A stretch of DNA of 64,000 nucleotides from an uncultured Clostridia bacterium (GCA_934178475.1 CAKPQH010000006.1:24336-88335); one strand, 5' to 3'; positions 17,504 through 26,838 are shown, counted from the first letter of the stretch. The notes: generated by a model not told the origin, from the sequence alone. Numbers and translations: made by a program.

Positions 17504-17908
17504 TTACTCCCTTCCAAACTTTACAACTATAGCAAATATCAAAGGTAATACCTGACATATTATAGTTAAAGTAACAATAGAAACCATCATTCCCAATCCT
17601 TTTTCTAAGTTGGCCATTTGTCTTCCACCAATTATAACTTTATATATCATACTAATTACAATTCCAAAAAAACAAATAGGAATACTATATAATTGAACAA
17701 TATGTAGAACATATGCTGTAACACCATATGTCTTAGATCCATACTTTTCTTCATAATCTTCTATACTTTTTAATTGTTTTTCTTTAATTTCTACTAATTT
17801 GCTTTCTGTTTCTTCATTAATTACTTCTGCCGCATGCACTTTATTTATTGTTCCAGCTAAAGAAATTAATATTAAAATTGATACTATTATTGTCAATATT
17901 TTCTTCAT
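17504..17908 (-). CDS. Secreted two-transmembrane small protein (possibly TrbC/VirB2-like)
   Basis: A 134-residue protein with a signal peptide (cleavage after VHA), a short charged helix, and two hydrophobic helices at about residues 68-90 and 102-128, separated by a basic glycine loop (IGGRQM). This order resembles VirB2/TrbC pilin-like subunits of conjugation systems, but no other transfer genes are near, so that is only a suggestion. A strong AGGGGGAG ribosome binding site precedes the ATG. It is the first visible gene of a cluster with the CpaE-like ATPase and the GAF protein. Confidence 0.6.
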   Translation of the reverse strand: MKKILTIIVSILILISLAGTINKVHAAEVINEETESKLVEIKEKQLKSIEDYEEKYGSKTYGVTAYVLHIVQLYSIPICFFGIVISMIYKVIIGGRQMANLEKGLGMMVSIVTLTIICQVLPLIFAIVVKFGRE

Positions 17909-18024
17909 TTTTTCTCCCCCTAATTACATTGCAAATTCTTTTATTTTTATTACTTTTATATCATAACAAACTATGTAAAAAATAGCAAGTAAATTATTAA
18001 AAAAAATCATTTTTCAACAATTAA

Positions 18025-19011
18025 CTATATCTTATCATATAAATATTTCATATGTTTATAAATAGCATTTGCCCAGTTTTTATCTGTAGCATATTTTTTA
18101 TTAACAGCAGTAAGTGTATTTCCATTATAATATTTACCAGAAGCAGTCTCTCCATCATATATTTTGGTTCCTTTAGGATTTAAATAATATTTAACTAATA
18201 CTCTTGCAATTAAATCTATTGATTCTGAATAATTTTCAAATGTATATGCACCATTATATGGATTAGAATCATATGCACCATATCCAAATAAATTATATTT
18301 TTTCCTTGCTATAGTTGATGTTCCCCATCCACTTTCATGTATACCTAAAGATGCAACAAAGACACCATTTATATTATACTGATCTTCTATATAATAAAAA
18401 TACTGTGCATTATCTTCAAAAACTTTATTTTTATCTTTAGAATCTGTCAGAATCTTCTTAAATTGTTCTAAACTCAATCCACTTTTTTTATTTAAAGCTA
18501 TATTAAATGATAAATTATTATTTCCGCTAACCTCTATTTTTTGTTTTGTTCCTATATCTATTATCTTGTCTAAAGCTGCTTTTGTTACAATTGCAGAAAC
18601 CTGTTCTCTTGAAATTTCATTTCCGTTTTCATCATAACAAACCTTTGTAGTAATTGTCTGTATTCCTTTTCTTCCTTCTTGCGATACTGCTGTAGTTCCT
18701 ATATATAAATTATTGTTATTTCTATATTTAGTGGTATATTCTAGTTCTTCTTCTGCAACTACAATTTCCTCTTTATATCTATTATTTTTACTGTTATTTA
18801 ATATAATTTCATCAATATCTATTTTCTTTGCATCACTGTACTCTATCTCATCAATTTTAATATCCTCATTGAAAGTATCTTTAGTTTCTATATCTTTTGC
18901 ATAAACACTCTGTCTATAAAAAATACTTGATATAATTCCTGTTAAAACTAAAAGCAAAATTAATATCAATGCAAATATCTTTTTATTTCTAAAATCCACA
19001 TTTTTCAACAT
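18025..19011 (-). CDS. G5-domain glucosaminidase (GH73-like peptidoglycan hydrolase)
   Basis: The 328-residue protein has an N-terminal membrane anchor (residues 13-33) and a G5-like domain around 85-165 (EELEYTTKY, GIQTITTKV). An endo-beta-N-acetylglucosaminidase domain starts at about 195. The catalytic Glu lies in ASLGIHESGWGTSTIA, followed by KKYNLFGYGAYD, typical of LytG/GH73 enzymes. It would cleave glycan strands on the outer face of the membrane. It is transcribed alone or with the genes downstream of it; the 17504 gene starts 117 nt further on. Confidence 0.88.
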   Translation of the reverse strand: MLKNVDFRNKKIFALILILLLVLTGIISSIFYRQSVYAKDIETKDTFNEDIKIDEIEYSDAKKIDIDEIILNNSKNNRYKEEIVVAEEELEYTTKYRNNNNLYIGTTAVSQEGRKGIQTITTKVCYDENGNEISREQVSAIVTKAALDKIIDIGTKQKIEVSGNNNLSFNIALNKKSGLSLEQFKKILTDSKDKNKVFEDNAQYFYYIEDQYNINGVFVASLGIHESGWGTSTIARKKYNLFGYGAYDSNPYNGAYTFENYSESIDLIARVLVKYYLNPKGTKIYDGETASGKYYNGNTLTAVNKKYATDKNWANAIYKHMKYLYDKI

Positions 19012-19063
19012 AAATCACCTAAGATAATTTTAATATTTATGATGATTTTTGTCAATAAAAAAA

Positions 19064-19075
19064 CCGCTTTCGCGG
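19064..19075 (-). terminator. Terminator of the 93-residue membrane-protein gene
   Basis: The stem CCGC/GCGG with a GAAA-type loop is followed on the minus strand by TTTTTTTATT. Confidence 0.7.
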
Positions 19076-19106
19076 AAAAGAAATTTTTTCTTTTTTTATT
19101 ACAGGG

Positions 19107-19385
19107 TTACCGTCCACTATCCATTATTAGTCCAATCCATGCTATTGTCAAAATCACAAATATCGCACAACATGCAAAACTTATTTTTGCAGCCATTACA
19201 TAACCAAGCTTTAATTCAATAACAAGATCTATCACAGTCATAATTAGCATAAATATTGAATATTTTGCATTTAATCTAAAATTATGTCTATGATAGCGTT
19301 TACGTCTTTTTCTTAACTTGATAGCATAAATAATTGTTACAATAATAGTAAGTATATTGACAGCTGATAATGTTATCTCCAACAT
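19107..19385 (-). CDS. Unknown small three-helix membrane protein
   Basis: About 92 residues with three hydrophobic helices and a basic loop (LRKRRKRYHRHNFRLN) after the first. No family recognised. The start MLEITLSAV at 19385 is chosen because GGGGGG lies 5 nt before it; the upstream ATG has no ribosome binding site. The leader upstream (19420-19500) contains an inverted repeat AGAGGTAT/ATACCTCTT around a second hairpin (TCACTAATTAGTGA) and follows an extended -10 (TATGTTATAAT, about 19505). Confidence 0.6.
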   Translation of the reverse strand: MLEITLSAVNILTIIVTIIYAIKLRKRRKRYHRHNFRLNAKYSIFMLIMTVIDLVIELKLGYVMAAKISFACCAIFVILTIAWIGLIMDSGR

Positions 19386-19585
19386 TATTTCCCCCCCTTT
19401 CTTTTTTATAATCATATATCATAAAACTATAAAGAAGAGGTATTTCTCTTCACTAATTAGTGAAAAAAGATTATCAGATATAGGTCAATCTCCATACCTC
19501 TTTTATTATAACATAAATATAAGTTTTTTTCCACATTAAAAGAAAAAAGAAAAAAGAATACTAGGAAACTAGTACTCTTCATCTT

Positions 19586-20425
19586 TTATTCTCCATTATA
19601 TTCCATTCCATATAGGCCATATATCCATTTCATATAATTAAATGGTTCAATTGTATCAGGTTTTCCATAATCAACGCCATTTGTTTCTACTATTATTGAT
19701 GAAATTTTAACATCTTCTACAGGTGTTGATACTTCTGAACTTGTCTCTGTTTCACCATCACTATTTTCTTTAGTTGTTGCTTTACATTCTACTTCATTAA
19801 TCTTCTTTACAACATCTAATCCTTCTACAACTTTTCCAAATCCAGCATAATGTCCACTAAGTGATGTATATTTATCACTTGTCATTATGAAAAATTGAGA
19901 ACCAGCTGAATTATATGACTCTTCTGATAATGTTGCAGAATAATTCGTGTAATCAGAACGTGCCATCGCTATAGTTCCTTCTGTTAAATTTAGTATATTC
20001 TTTTTATAACCATTTGCTAGCATTTCACCTTTTATAGCATATTTTTTATCTTTATCACTGTCTTTTTCAATACTTGAATCTATACTGCTTAATGTTGGAC
20101 TTCCAGTTCCATCTCCATTAGGATCTCCACCTTGTATCATAAAGTCTTTAACAACTCTATGAAATTTCAATCCATTATAAAATCCATTGTTTGCAAGTGT
20201 CACGAAGTTTTTAACTGTATTTGGAGCAATATCAGGATATAATTCCACTTTAATAGTTCCATAGTTTTCCACTTCAATTGTTGCAACTGGATTAGGAATA
20301 TTTAATGTAACTTTTTTATAATACCCCCATCCTATAGTTCCCAATATAGCAACTAATAAAACTAATGCTATAATAGTTACTATTAATTTCATATTATTTT
20401 TACTCTTTTTTGTATTCTCTTTCAT
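19586..20425 (-). CDS. Membrane-anchored cyclophilin-type peptidyl-prolyl isomerase
   Basis: After an N-terminal membrane helix (residues 12-34) the cyclophilin fold starts at VATIEVENYGTIKVELY. It contains FHRVVKDFMIQGGDPNGDGTG, the region with the catalytic Arg, the Phe-x-x-Gln-Gly-Gly motif, and GSQFFIMT. It isomerises Xaa-Pro bonds, here most likely in proteins outside the membrane. There is a serine/threonine/glutamate insert (TTKENSDGETETSSEV). It lies 15 nt downstream of disA and is probably co-transcribed with it. Confidence 0.93.
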   Translation of the reverse strand: MKENTKKSKNNMKLIVTIIALVLLVAILGTIGWGYYKKVTLNIPNPVATIEVENYGTIKVELYPDIAPNTVKNFVTLANNGFYNGLKFHRVVKDFMIQGGDPNGDGTGSPTLSSIDSSIEKDSDKDKKYAIKGEMLANGYKKNILNLTEGTIAMARSDYTNYSATLSEESYNSAGSQFFIMTSDKYTSLSGHYAGFGKVVEGLDVVKKINEVECKATTKENSDGETETSSEVSTPVEDVKISSIIVETNGVDYGKPDTIEPFNYMKWIYGLYGMEYNGE

Positions 20426-20440
20426 TTTATCCTCCTAAAA

Positions 20441-21523
20441 TTAATCTAAAATATTTTCAAAAACAAATTGTTCTTTCATTCTTGTTATTGAATTTTTTAT
20501 ATTTTTTGCCCTTACTTCACCTATTCCATCAACTTCTTCTAAATCCTGTGTATCAGCGCTCACAATATGTTGAAAAGATTTAAACTCATCTATTAGATTT
20601 TCTACTATATTAACTGGCATTCTAGGTATTTTATTCAATATTCTATATCCTCTTGGATATATACCAACTTCATCATAATTTTCAAAACTATCATATCCTA
20701 ATATTTTTGCAATATTACTTTCCTTTAATAAAGCTTCATATGAAAGGTTTTCAAGTTCATCCATTATTTCATTTTCAGATTTATTCTTTACAATTAGATA
20801 ATCTTTAATTATTAATTTTTCTTCTTTTTCAACTCCACTAACTAATTCATCCAATTGCATTTGAACTAATCTTCCATCTTGTCCTAATTCTGCTATTTGA
20901 CTAATTATTTCATCAACAATTCTCATAACCATTTCTGCTCTTTGAATTACAGTAACAACATTGTCAAGTGTTACTATATCATTAAATTCATATTCATTTA
21001 AAATGTTTAGTTTACTATCAAAAACCTTTTTATATTTTTCTAATGTTTTAATAGCTTGATTTGCTTTGTTAAGTACAACTTCTGTATCTTCCAATATATG
21101 TCTATCATAATCTTTAAATATTGTTATAACATTTCTTCTTTGAGAAATACTTATTACTAATTCTCCTGTTTGTTTAGCTGTTCTTTCTGCAGTTCTATGT
21201 CTAGTTCCTGTTTCAATAGTAGGGATTGAATAAGATGGTATAAGTTGTGCATTAGCATATAATATTTTTTTCATATCTGAACTTAAAACTATAGCTCCAT
21301 CCATTTTAGCAAGTTCGTATAATCTTGAAGGAGTATAATCTTCGTTTATAAAAAATCCACCATCTACAACTTCTTCTAAAACCTTTTCGTTATCCGTAAA
21401 TAATATTAATGCTCCTGTCCTTGCCTTTAATATGTTATCTAAACCGTCTCTTATAGCTGTTCCTGGAGATATTTTCTTCAGTATTTGAGTTATATGATCT
21501 TCATTTTCAGCTTTCACTTTCAA
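20441..21523 (-). CDS. disA: DNA integrity scanning diadenylate cyclase DisA
   Basis: DisA makes c-di-AMP from two ATP and scans DNA for branched structures. The DAC domain has the catalytic DGA (KMDGAIVLSSD) and RHR (GTRHRTAERTA) motifs. A helical linker and a C-terminal helix-hairpin-helix (LEEVDGIGEVRAKNIKN) follow. A longer open frame starts at ATG 21553, but that ATG is next to the -10 of a strong promoter and would lie upstream of the transcript start. GAGAGGAG at 21528-21535 points to TTG 21523 or GTG 21517 instead. c-di-AMP controls potassium and cell-wall homeostasis, in keeping with nearby envelope genes. Confidence 0.93.
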   Translation of the reverse strand: MKVKAENEDHITQILKKISPGTAIRDGLDNILKARTGALILFTDNEKVLEEVVDGGFFINEDYTPSRLYELAKMDGAIVLSSDMKKILYANAQLIPSYSIPTIETGTRHRTAERTAKQTGELVISISQRRNVITIFKDYDRHILEDTEVVLNKANQAIKTLEKYKKVFDSKLNILNEYEFNDIVTLDNVVTVIQRAEMVMRIVDEIISQIAELGQDGRLVQMQLDELVSGVEKEEKLIIKDYLIVKNKSENEIMDELENLSYEALLKESNIAKILGYDSFENYDEVGIYPRGYRILNKIPRMPVNIVENLIDEFKSFQHIVSADTQDLEEVDGIGEVRAKNIKNSITRMKEQFVFENILD

Positions 21524-21553
21524 ACAGCTCCTCTCACTAACAAATCTTTCCAT

Positions 21554-21582
21554 ATATTATAACAAATTTATACATATGTCAA
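21554..21582 (-). promoter_or_regulatory. Promoter of disA
   Basis: On the minus strand, TTGACA (21577-21582), 17-nt spacer and TAATAT (21554-21559), immediately before the rejected ATG at 21553. Confidence 0.7.
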
Positions 21583-21668
21583 GAATTTAACGAGAAATTA
21601 CAAATTAAACAAAAGACTAGAGTTTAATCTCTAATCTCTTGACATAAAATATAAAAGCATTTAAATAT

Positions 21669-23030
21669 CTATCCCCATATACTGCTTATTGCTTCTCTTA
21701 TATTTTTTACTCCCACAATTTCCATCTTATATGAATTTTCTAAAAACTTTTTATTATTTTCTGGAATAATACATTTCTTAAATCCTAATTTTTCTGCTTC
21801 TTTAAGTCTTTTTTCAATCATGTTGATTCTTCTAACTTCACCTGTTAGTCCAACTTCTCCCATTATTACAACGTCTTTTGGTATCGCTTTATTTTTAAAG
21901 CTAGATGCTGCAACCATACATATTCCCAAATCTGCAGCTGGCTCGTTTATTCTTATACCGCTTACAACATTTACATATATATCTTGTCCACCAATCATGA
22001 GATTAGCTCTTTTTTCTAGCACCGCAATTAATACTGATAATCTATTAAAGTCTATTCCTATAGCTGTTCTTTTAGGTATTCCATATACACTTTGTGTAGT
22101 CAAAGCTTGAAGTTCAATAAGCATAGGCCTTGTTCCTTCAATTGTAGCAATTATACATGAACCTGATGGATTATCCTCTCTTTCAGATATGAGTATCTCA
22201 GAAGGATTTTCTATTTCACAAAGTCCTTCTCCTTTCATCTCAAACATTCCTATTTCATTTGTAGAACCAAACCTATTTTTAACTCCTCTTATAATTCTAT
22301 ATGAAAAATACCTTTCTCCTTCTAAATACAAAACCGTATCCACCATATGTTCTAAAACTCTAGGACCTGCTATAGTTCCATCTTTAGTAACATGTCCTAT
22401 AATTATAGTTGTAATATTTTGAGACTTGCATGTTCTCATTACTTGAGATGTTATTTCTCTTACTTGACTTACACTTCCAGCAGCTGCTGAAAGTTCTTCT
22501 GAATACATTGTTTGTATAGAATCGATTATAACAAGTTTAGGTTTTTCTTCTGATATATTTTCATTTACAACTGAAATATCAGTTTCTCCCAAAAACAAAA
22601 TATTATCATTGTGTATTCCAAGTCTATCTGCTCTCATTTTTATTTGCTCTGCAGATTCTTCTCCTGACACATATAAAACCTTTCCATCTGCTTTTATTTT
22701 ATCACACAATTGTAAAATTAAAGTTGATTTTCCAATACCTGGTTCTCCTCCTAACAATATAAGAGATCCTTGAACCATTCCTCCACCTAAAACTCTATCT
22801 AATTCATCAAATCCTGTTGATATTCTTATATTGTCTTTTCCTTCAAAAGTATTTAAAGCTTTAGGTTTGTTTTTTTCTTTAACTTTTTTTACTCCATTTT
22901 CAATATATGTTTCAACTTTCTGTTCAAAAAAAGTATTCCAGCTATTACAAGCTGGACACTTTCCTAACCATTTTGCACTTTCATATCCACATTCATTACA
23001 AACAAACACGGTTTTATTTGATTTAGCCAA
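21669..23030 (-). CDS. radA: DNA repair protein RadA (Sms)
   Basis: The 453-residue protein has an N-terminal zinc finger (CNECGYESAKWLGKCPAC), a RecA-like ATPase (GGEPGIGKSTL, VIIDSIQTM), the RadA-specific KNRFGSTNE motif and a Lon-protease-like C-terminal domain (GEVGLTGEVR). It is a branch-migration helicase in recombination. The start is TTG at 23030, supported by AGGAGG 8 nt upstream. It follows the thioesterase gene by 12 nt, and the next gene disA, which is often linked to radA, has its own promoter. Confidence 0.96.
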   Translation of the reverse strand: MAKSNKTVFVCNECGYESAKWLGKCPACNSWNTFFEQKVETYIENGVKKVKEKNKPKALNTFEGKDNIRISTGFDELDRVLGGGMVQGSLILLGGEPGIGKSTLILQLCDKIKADGKVLYVSGEESAEQIKMRADRLGIHNDNILFLGETDISVVNENISEEKPKLVIIDSIQTMYSEELSAAAGSVSQVREITSQVMRTCKSQNITTIIIGHVTKDGTIAGPRVLEHMVDTVLYLEGERYFSYRIIRGVKNRFGSTNEIGMFEMKGEGLCEIENPSEILISEREDNPSGSCIIATIEGTRPMLIELQALTTQSVYGIPKRTAIGIDFNRLSVLIAVLEKRANLMIGGQDIYVNVVSGIRINEPAADLGICMVAASSFKNKAIPKDVVIMGEVGLTGEVRRINMIEKRLKEAEKLGFKKCIIPENNKKFLENSYKMEIVGVKNIREAISSIWG

Positions 23031-23042
23031 AATATTTTCCTC

Positions 23043-23771
23043 CTAATTTAATTCAATTATTGCATGTAATACTTTATTATTCTCACTTTTTATACAAAAT
23101 TTATGTTTTCCATTTTTACATGTATACAAAACATTTACTTTCTCACCAAATTTAATTTGTTTTTTATACATAATTCTTACATTAGGAAATTCCTTATTTT
23201 CATAAATTTCTTCTGGCATTGCTTCATATGCTATATTTAAATAATTCAAATTGTGCACATGCTTATTCATATCTATATCTGCTTTTCTTACTTCATAACA
23301 TACTTTATTTCTGAATTCTTCATCACTAATTAACTTTTCAATTTCTTTTTCTTCAAAAACATGCTTATCTTCTGAATCATATCCTTTTATCATTTCGTCA
23401 GTTATTTTTACAATTCTACCAGTATCCGCATCTATCATAACCCATTTAGAAGTTGCAATTGCAACAAGTTTGTTTTCTACGTATATTTCAAAATCACGAT
23501 ATGTATATGCAACTGGGCAAGAACTTGGCAATCTACTCCATGTCTTTATTGTTAAAACATCACCATATATAGGCCTTTCCATAATCTTAAGTTTCCAATC
23601 CATAAGTAACCATACTCTTCTTGTTTTTGGTATATCATTTATCCCATATCCAGCAAGAGCTGAATGTTCAGAAGCAACTTCTTCTAAAAATCCTAACATT
23701 CCTATATTACTAAGTTTATTGTCTTTTCCAATTTCTCTAACACCAACTTTGTATTTTCCCTCAAATTGCAA
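23043..23771 (-). CDS. Acyl-ACP thioesterase
   Basis: The 242-residue double-hotdog protein has the FatA/FatB-type features GMLGFLEEVASEHSALAGYG, RVWLLMDWKLKI and a second hotdog beginning VRKADIDMNKHVHNLNYL. That second motif carries the Asn and His residues of the catalytic set. It releases fatty acids from acyl carrier protein in the cytoplasm. The start is a TTG with GGAAGG upstream. It is located between pgi and radA on the same strand with short gaps, so a joint transcript is likely. Confidence 0.9.
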   Translation of the reverse strand: MQFEGKYKVGVREIGKDNKLSNIGMLGFLEEVASEHSALAGYGINDIPKTRRVWLLMDWKLKIMERPIYGDVLTIKTWSRLPSSCPVAYTYRDFEIYVENKLVAIATSKWVMIDADTGRIVKITDEMIKGYDSEDKHVFEEKEIEKLISDEEFRNKVCYEVRKADIDMNKHVHNLNYLNIAYEAMPEEIYENKEFPNVRIMYKKQIKFGEKVNVLYTCKNGKHKFCIKSENNKVLHAIIELN

Positions 23772-23790
23772 TTTTATTACCTTCCTTCTT

Positions 23791-25089
23791 TTAATATCCT
23801 GGTTTTTCTAATAATTTAAACATATTCTTTTTATATTCTTCAACACCTGGTTGATTAAATGGATTTACTCCCAATATACTTCCAGACATAGCACATGCAA
23901 GTTCAAAGAAATATATTAATTCTCCTAAATTTTCTTCATCTAATTTATCTATAGTTATAAGTATATTTGGAACTTCTCCGTCAACATGTGCTTTTATAGT
24001 TCCTTCCATTGCTTTTTTATTTACATAGTCTAAACTTTTTCCTACTAGATAATTTAATCCATCTAAATTATCATCATCAGCACTTATATCTAGATTAGAA
24101 TTTGGATTTTCAATACTAAGTACAGTTTCAAATAGCATTCTTTCTCCTTGTTGTATATATTGTCCCATAGAATGTAAATCTGTTGTAAAATCAACACCAG
24201 CTGGGAAAATTCCTTTATTTTCTTTTCCTTCACTCTCACCATAAAGTTGTTTCCACCATTCAGTGAAATAATGCATTTTAGGTTCATAATTTGCAAGAAT
24301 CTCTACAAATTTATCTTTTTTATATAAAATATTTCTTACTACTGCATATTGATAACATTCATTATATTTTAAATCTCTATCATTATATTTTTCTTGTGCT
24401 AATCTAGCTCCATTCATTAATTTATTTATATCTATTCCAGCAACTGCTATTGGAAGAAGTCCAACCGCTGTTAAAACAGAATATCTACCTCCAACATTAT
24501 CAGGAATAACAAATTTTTCATATCCTTCATTATCAGATAGTGTTTTTAAAGCTCCTCTTACTTTATCTGTTGTTACATATATTCTGCTTCTTGCTTCATC
24601 AATTCCATATTTATTTTCTAATATTTCTCTAAATATTCTAAATGCAATAGCAGGTTCTGTTGTAGTTCCAGATTTAGATATTACATTTATAGAAAAATCT
24701 TTATCTCCTATAACTTCAATCAAATCATTTATATAGTTTGGACTTAAATTATTTCCAACATACAATATTTTTGTTTTATTATCTTGTTTCATATTTTCAA
24801 AAGTACTTGTTAAAGCTTCTATAGTAGCTCTTGCTCCTAGATAAGAACCACCTATTCCAATTACAACTAATATATCAGAATCGCTCTTTATTCTCTTTGC
24901 AGCTTCTTTAATTCTTTCAAACTCTTCTTTATCATAATTTGTTGGAAGTTCTAACCATCCAACAAAATCTTCCTCGTCATTTGCTCTTCTATGTAAATCT
25001 TTATGAATATTTTCTACCTCTTCTTTATACTTCATAATTTCCTTTTTATCAATACCAACATTATCAAAATTTATTTTTATCTCTGCCAT
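23791..25089 (-). CDS. pgi: Glucose-6-phosphate isomerase
   Basis: The 432-residue protein belongs to the short bacterial Pgi type. Visible signatures are VIGIGGSYLGARA, INVISKSGTTTEPA for phosphate binding, VGGRYSVLT and the GESEGKENKG region with the catalytic Glu. It interconverts glucose-6-phosphate and fructose-6-phosphate, and with glmM in the same window it feeds amino-sugar synthesis. A GAGG ribosome binding site precedes the ATG. Confidence 0.96.
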   Translation of the reverse strand: MAEIKINFDNVGIDKKEIMKYKEEVENIHKDLHRRANDEEDFVGWLELPTNYDKEEFERIKEAAKRIKSDSDILVVIGIGGSYLGARATIEALTSTFENMKQDNKTKILYVGNNLSPNYINDLIEVIGDKDFSINVISKSGTTTEPAIAFRIFREILENKYGIDEARSRIYVTTDKVRGALKTLSDNEGYEKFVIPDNVGGRYSVLTAVGLLPIAVAGIDINKLMNGARLAQEKYNDRDLKYNECYQYAVVRNILYKKDKFVEILANYEPKMHYFTEWWKQLYGESEGKENKGIFPAGVDFTTDLHSMGQYIQQGERMLFETVLSIENPNSNLDISADDDNLDGLNYLVGKSLDYVNKKAMEGTIKAHVDGEVPNILITIDKLDEENLGELIYFFELACAMSGSILGVNPFNQPGVEEYKKNMFKLLEKPGY

Positions 25090-25209
25090 AAAAAAACCTC
25101 TTTTCTTTATAAATTTATAATCACATTTTATACTAATACATAAAAAAATTCAATATTTTAATATTAATATTTTATATTTCCCAATATAATTTATTTTTTC
25201 GTTATACAA

Positions 25210-25253
25210 AAACTGAGCAAATTAATTAAATATCTTAAAAAATTGCTCAGTTT
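25210..25253 (-). terminator. Terminator of the prepilin-NlpC/P60 gene
   Basis: AAACTGAGCAA (25210-25220) and TTGCTCAGTTT (25243-25253). On the minus strand a T run follows. Confidence 0.8.
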
Positions 25254-25287
25254 TATAAATTTATAAAATAAAAAAATTACATTGATT

Positions 25288-26514
25288 TTATCGTGCATTT
25301 ATTTCTTCTTCAGTCAATATCCCTTCATATAATTTAGCAGAATAAAAAGAACCATTTCTATATTTATTCTCTATATTGGATTTTGAAAGCATGTATATTT
25401 TAATATTATTTACAGAAATACTATCATTTGTTATAAAATGTACTAAATACTTATTATCATTAACCCAACTATATGTATAACTAGTAATCTTATTAGCTTC
25501 CGAATATGAATTAGCTACAAATGCTGGATATATATCTGCATACTCTTCTGTTCCCAAAGACATATTAACTAGTAAAGTATATGCTGTATTATTTTTTAAA
25601 CTTTCAGATAATTCAAGCGTCTTTAAACATGTAGTATATTGTCCATTATAATTCAATACAGATTCTGTTCCATTAGTAATCAGATTATTTCTATTTAACT
25701 TATTGTTTGTTGAATTAAACGGAAATCTCGCAATTAATGTTGCTCCATTACAATATCCATTGTTACTTCCAGAGTCTGTTTTCTCCGTAAACAAGTTTAT
25801 AATCTGCATTCCTGCAACATTAGTATTGTTTCCATGAAAAACTAATAATTTATCTCCATCTAATCTATCTATTACAATTGAAGCGTGAGTAATTCCCATA
25901 AAATATTCTGCATTTCCACCATTCGTCTTCCAGAATATAACATCACCAGCCTTTACATTTGTTACATCCTCATTTGGCAAAAAAGAATAATTGTTATCAT
26001 ATGCATAATGAGCTATATCATTTGATAGCCATCTTCTGTCAGCATAAGAATTATCAGGTAATTTTATTCCATATTCAAATGTTTGTACATTAGAAGATTT
26101 TGAATTATATTTTGATTGTTCATATGGAACCCCTTCTAAAACTAATTGTAAAAAAGATGAACAATCAATTTCATTCTCAGTTGTATCATCATATGCTGTT
26201 TTTAATGATCCAAATTTTAATTTAGACACATTATTTTTATATGTTTGTGCCACTGAAAATAAATCTGCTATTATTTGCTCTCTATTTTTATTTCCTACAT
26301 AGTCATCTATCAAGCTATCCATCATATCCATTTTATCTAACTCTTCTTTTGCACTTTCTTCTGCTTTACCTTTTGCATCTACTGCTTTTTTTAATATTCC
26401 ATCTTGACTTGATATCATACTTATTGATACACCTGCCAATATAAGTAATACTATTATTGTAATTACTAATGCTATTAATGTAATACCTGTTTTGTTCCTT
26501 AATTTGTTTTTCAT
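25288..26514 (-). CDS. Prepilin-type N-terminus fused to an NlpC/P60-like hydrolase and a jelly-roll-like tail
   Basis: The 408-residue protein starts with a prepilin-like cassette (KTG|ITLIALVITII, Ala at mature position 5, then MISSQDGILKKA). At about 115-230 there is an NlpC/P60-like domain: Cys118 in EIDCSSFLQLVL, then KAGDVIFW and His210 in GITHASIVID, with FHGNN after it. The C-terminal 130 residues are beta-rich and end with a LamG-like FYSAKLYEGILTEEEINAR. A pilin-anchored cell-wall amidase or peptidase is the simplest reading. Activity is not shown because the third catalytic residue is not certain. The gene has the leader with (CT)16 and an attenuator, and diverges from the gene at 26865. 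Confidence 0.7.
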   Translation of the reverse strand: MKNKLRNKTGITLIALVITIIVLLILAGVSISMISSQDGILKKAVDAKGKAEESAKEELDKMDMMDSLIDDYVGNKNREQIIADLFSVAQTYKNNVSKLKFGSLKTAYDDTTENEIDCSSFLQLVLEGVPYEQSKYNSKSSNVQTFEYGIKLPDNSYADRRWLSNDIAHYAYDNNYSFLPNEDVTNVKAGDVIFWKTNGGNAEYFMGITHASIVIDRLDGDKLLVFHGNNTNVAGMQIINLFTEKTDSGSNNGYCNGATLIARFPFNSTNNKLNRNNLITNGTESVLNYNGQYTTCLKTLELSESLKNNTAYTLLVNMSLGTEEYADIYPAFVANSYSEANKITSYTYSWVNDNKYLVHFITNDSISVNNIKIYMLSKSNIENKYRNGSFYSAKLYEGILTEEEINAR

Positions 26515-26562
26515 CTAATTTGTTCCTCCTTTAATTTTTATCATTTAGGTAAAAAAACGCAA

Positions 26563-26613
26563 AAATAAGACTAGAAACCTATTACCTTTTTTGGTAATAA
26601 GCTAGTCTTATTT
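26563..26613 (-). promoter_or_regulatory. Leader terminator/attenuator hairpin, copy 2
   Basis: AAATAAGACTAG (26563-26574) and CTAGTCTTATTT (26602-26613) pair perfectly around an inner TATTACC/GGTAATA stem. On the minus strand TTTTTGCGTTTTTTT follows. It is almost identical to 3467-3517 and lies 48 nt before the start codon. Confidence 0.65.
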
Positions 26614-26651
26614 ACTATTTCTATTCTATTTACTTTATTTACTAAATTATT

Positions 26652-26686
<35 letters not shown>

Positions 26687-26748
26687 GAGTCTCAAGAGAT
26701 ACATCGTTTTCTATCTTTTGCATCTTTTTACCCCATTTCTCACTTTTT

Positions 26749-26778
26749 ATTTTAGACTTTTTTATGTAATTTTGTCAA
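26749..26778 (-). promoter_or_regulatory. Promoter of the prepilin-NlpC/P60 gene
   Basis: On the minus strand, TTGACA (26773-26778), 18-nt spacer, TAAAAT (26749-26754). The following leader begins with GGTAAAAAGATGCAAAAGAT, shared with the leader at 3600-3640. Confidence 0.65.
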
Positions 26779-26809
26779 TAGTTTTTACAATAATCTTTTG
26801 CATTTTTTA

Positions 26810-26838
26810 TTGACTTTGAACATAACATATAATATATT
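26810..26838 (+). promoter_or_regulatory. Promoter of the divergent 275-residue protein gene
   Basis: TTGACT (26810-26815), 17-nt spacer, TATATT (26833-26838). An AAAGGAGG ribosome binding site follows before the ATG at 26865. Confidence 0.6.

Noticed and set aside
17504..17908. Conjugation (type IV secretion) locus
   Set aside because: Only one weakly VirB2/TrbC-like protein is present; no VirB4, VirD4, relaxase or integrase is near.
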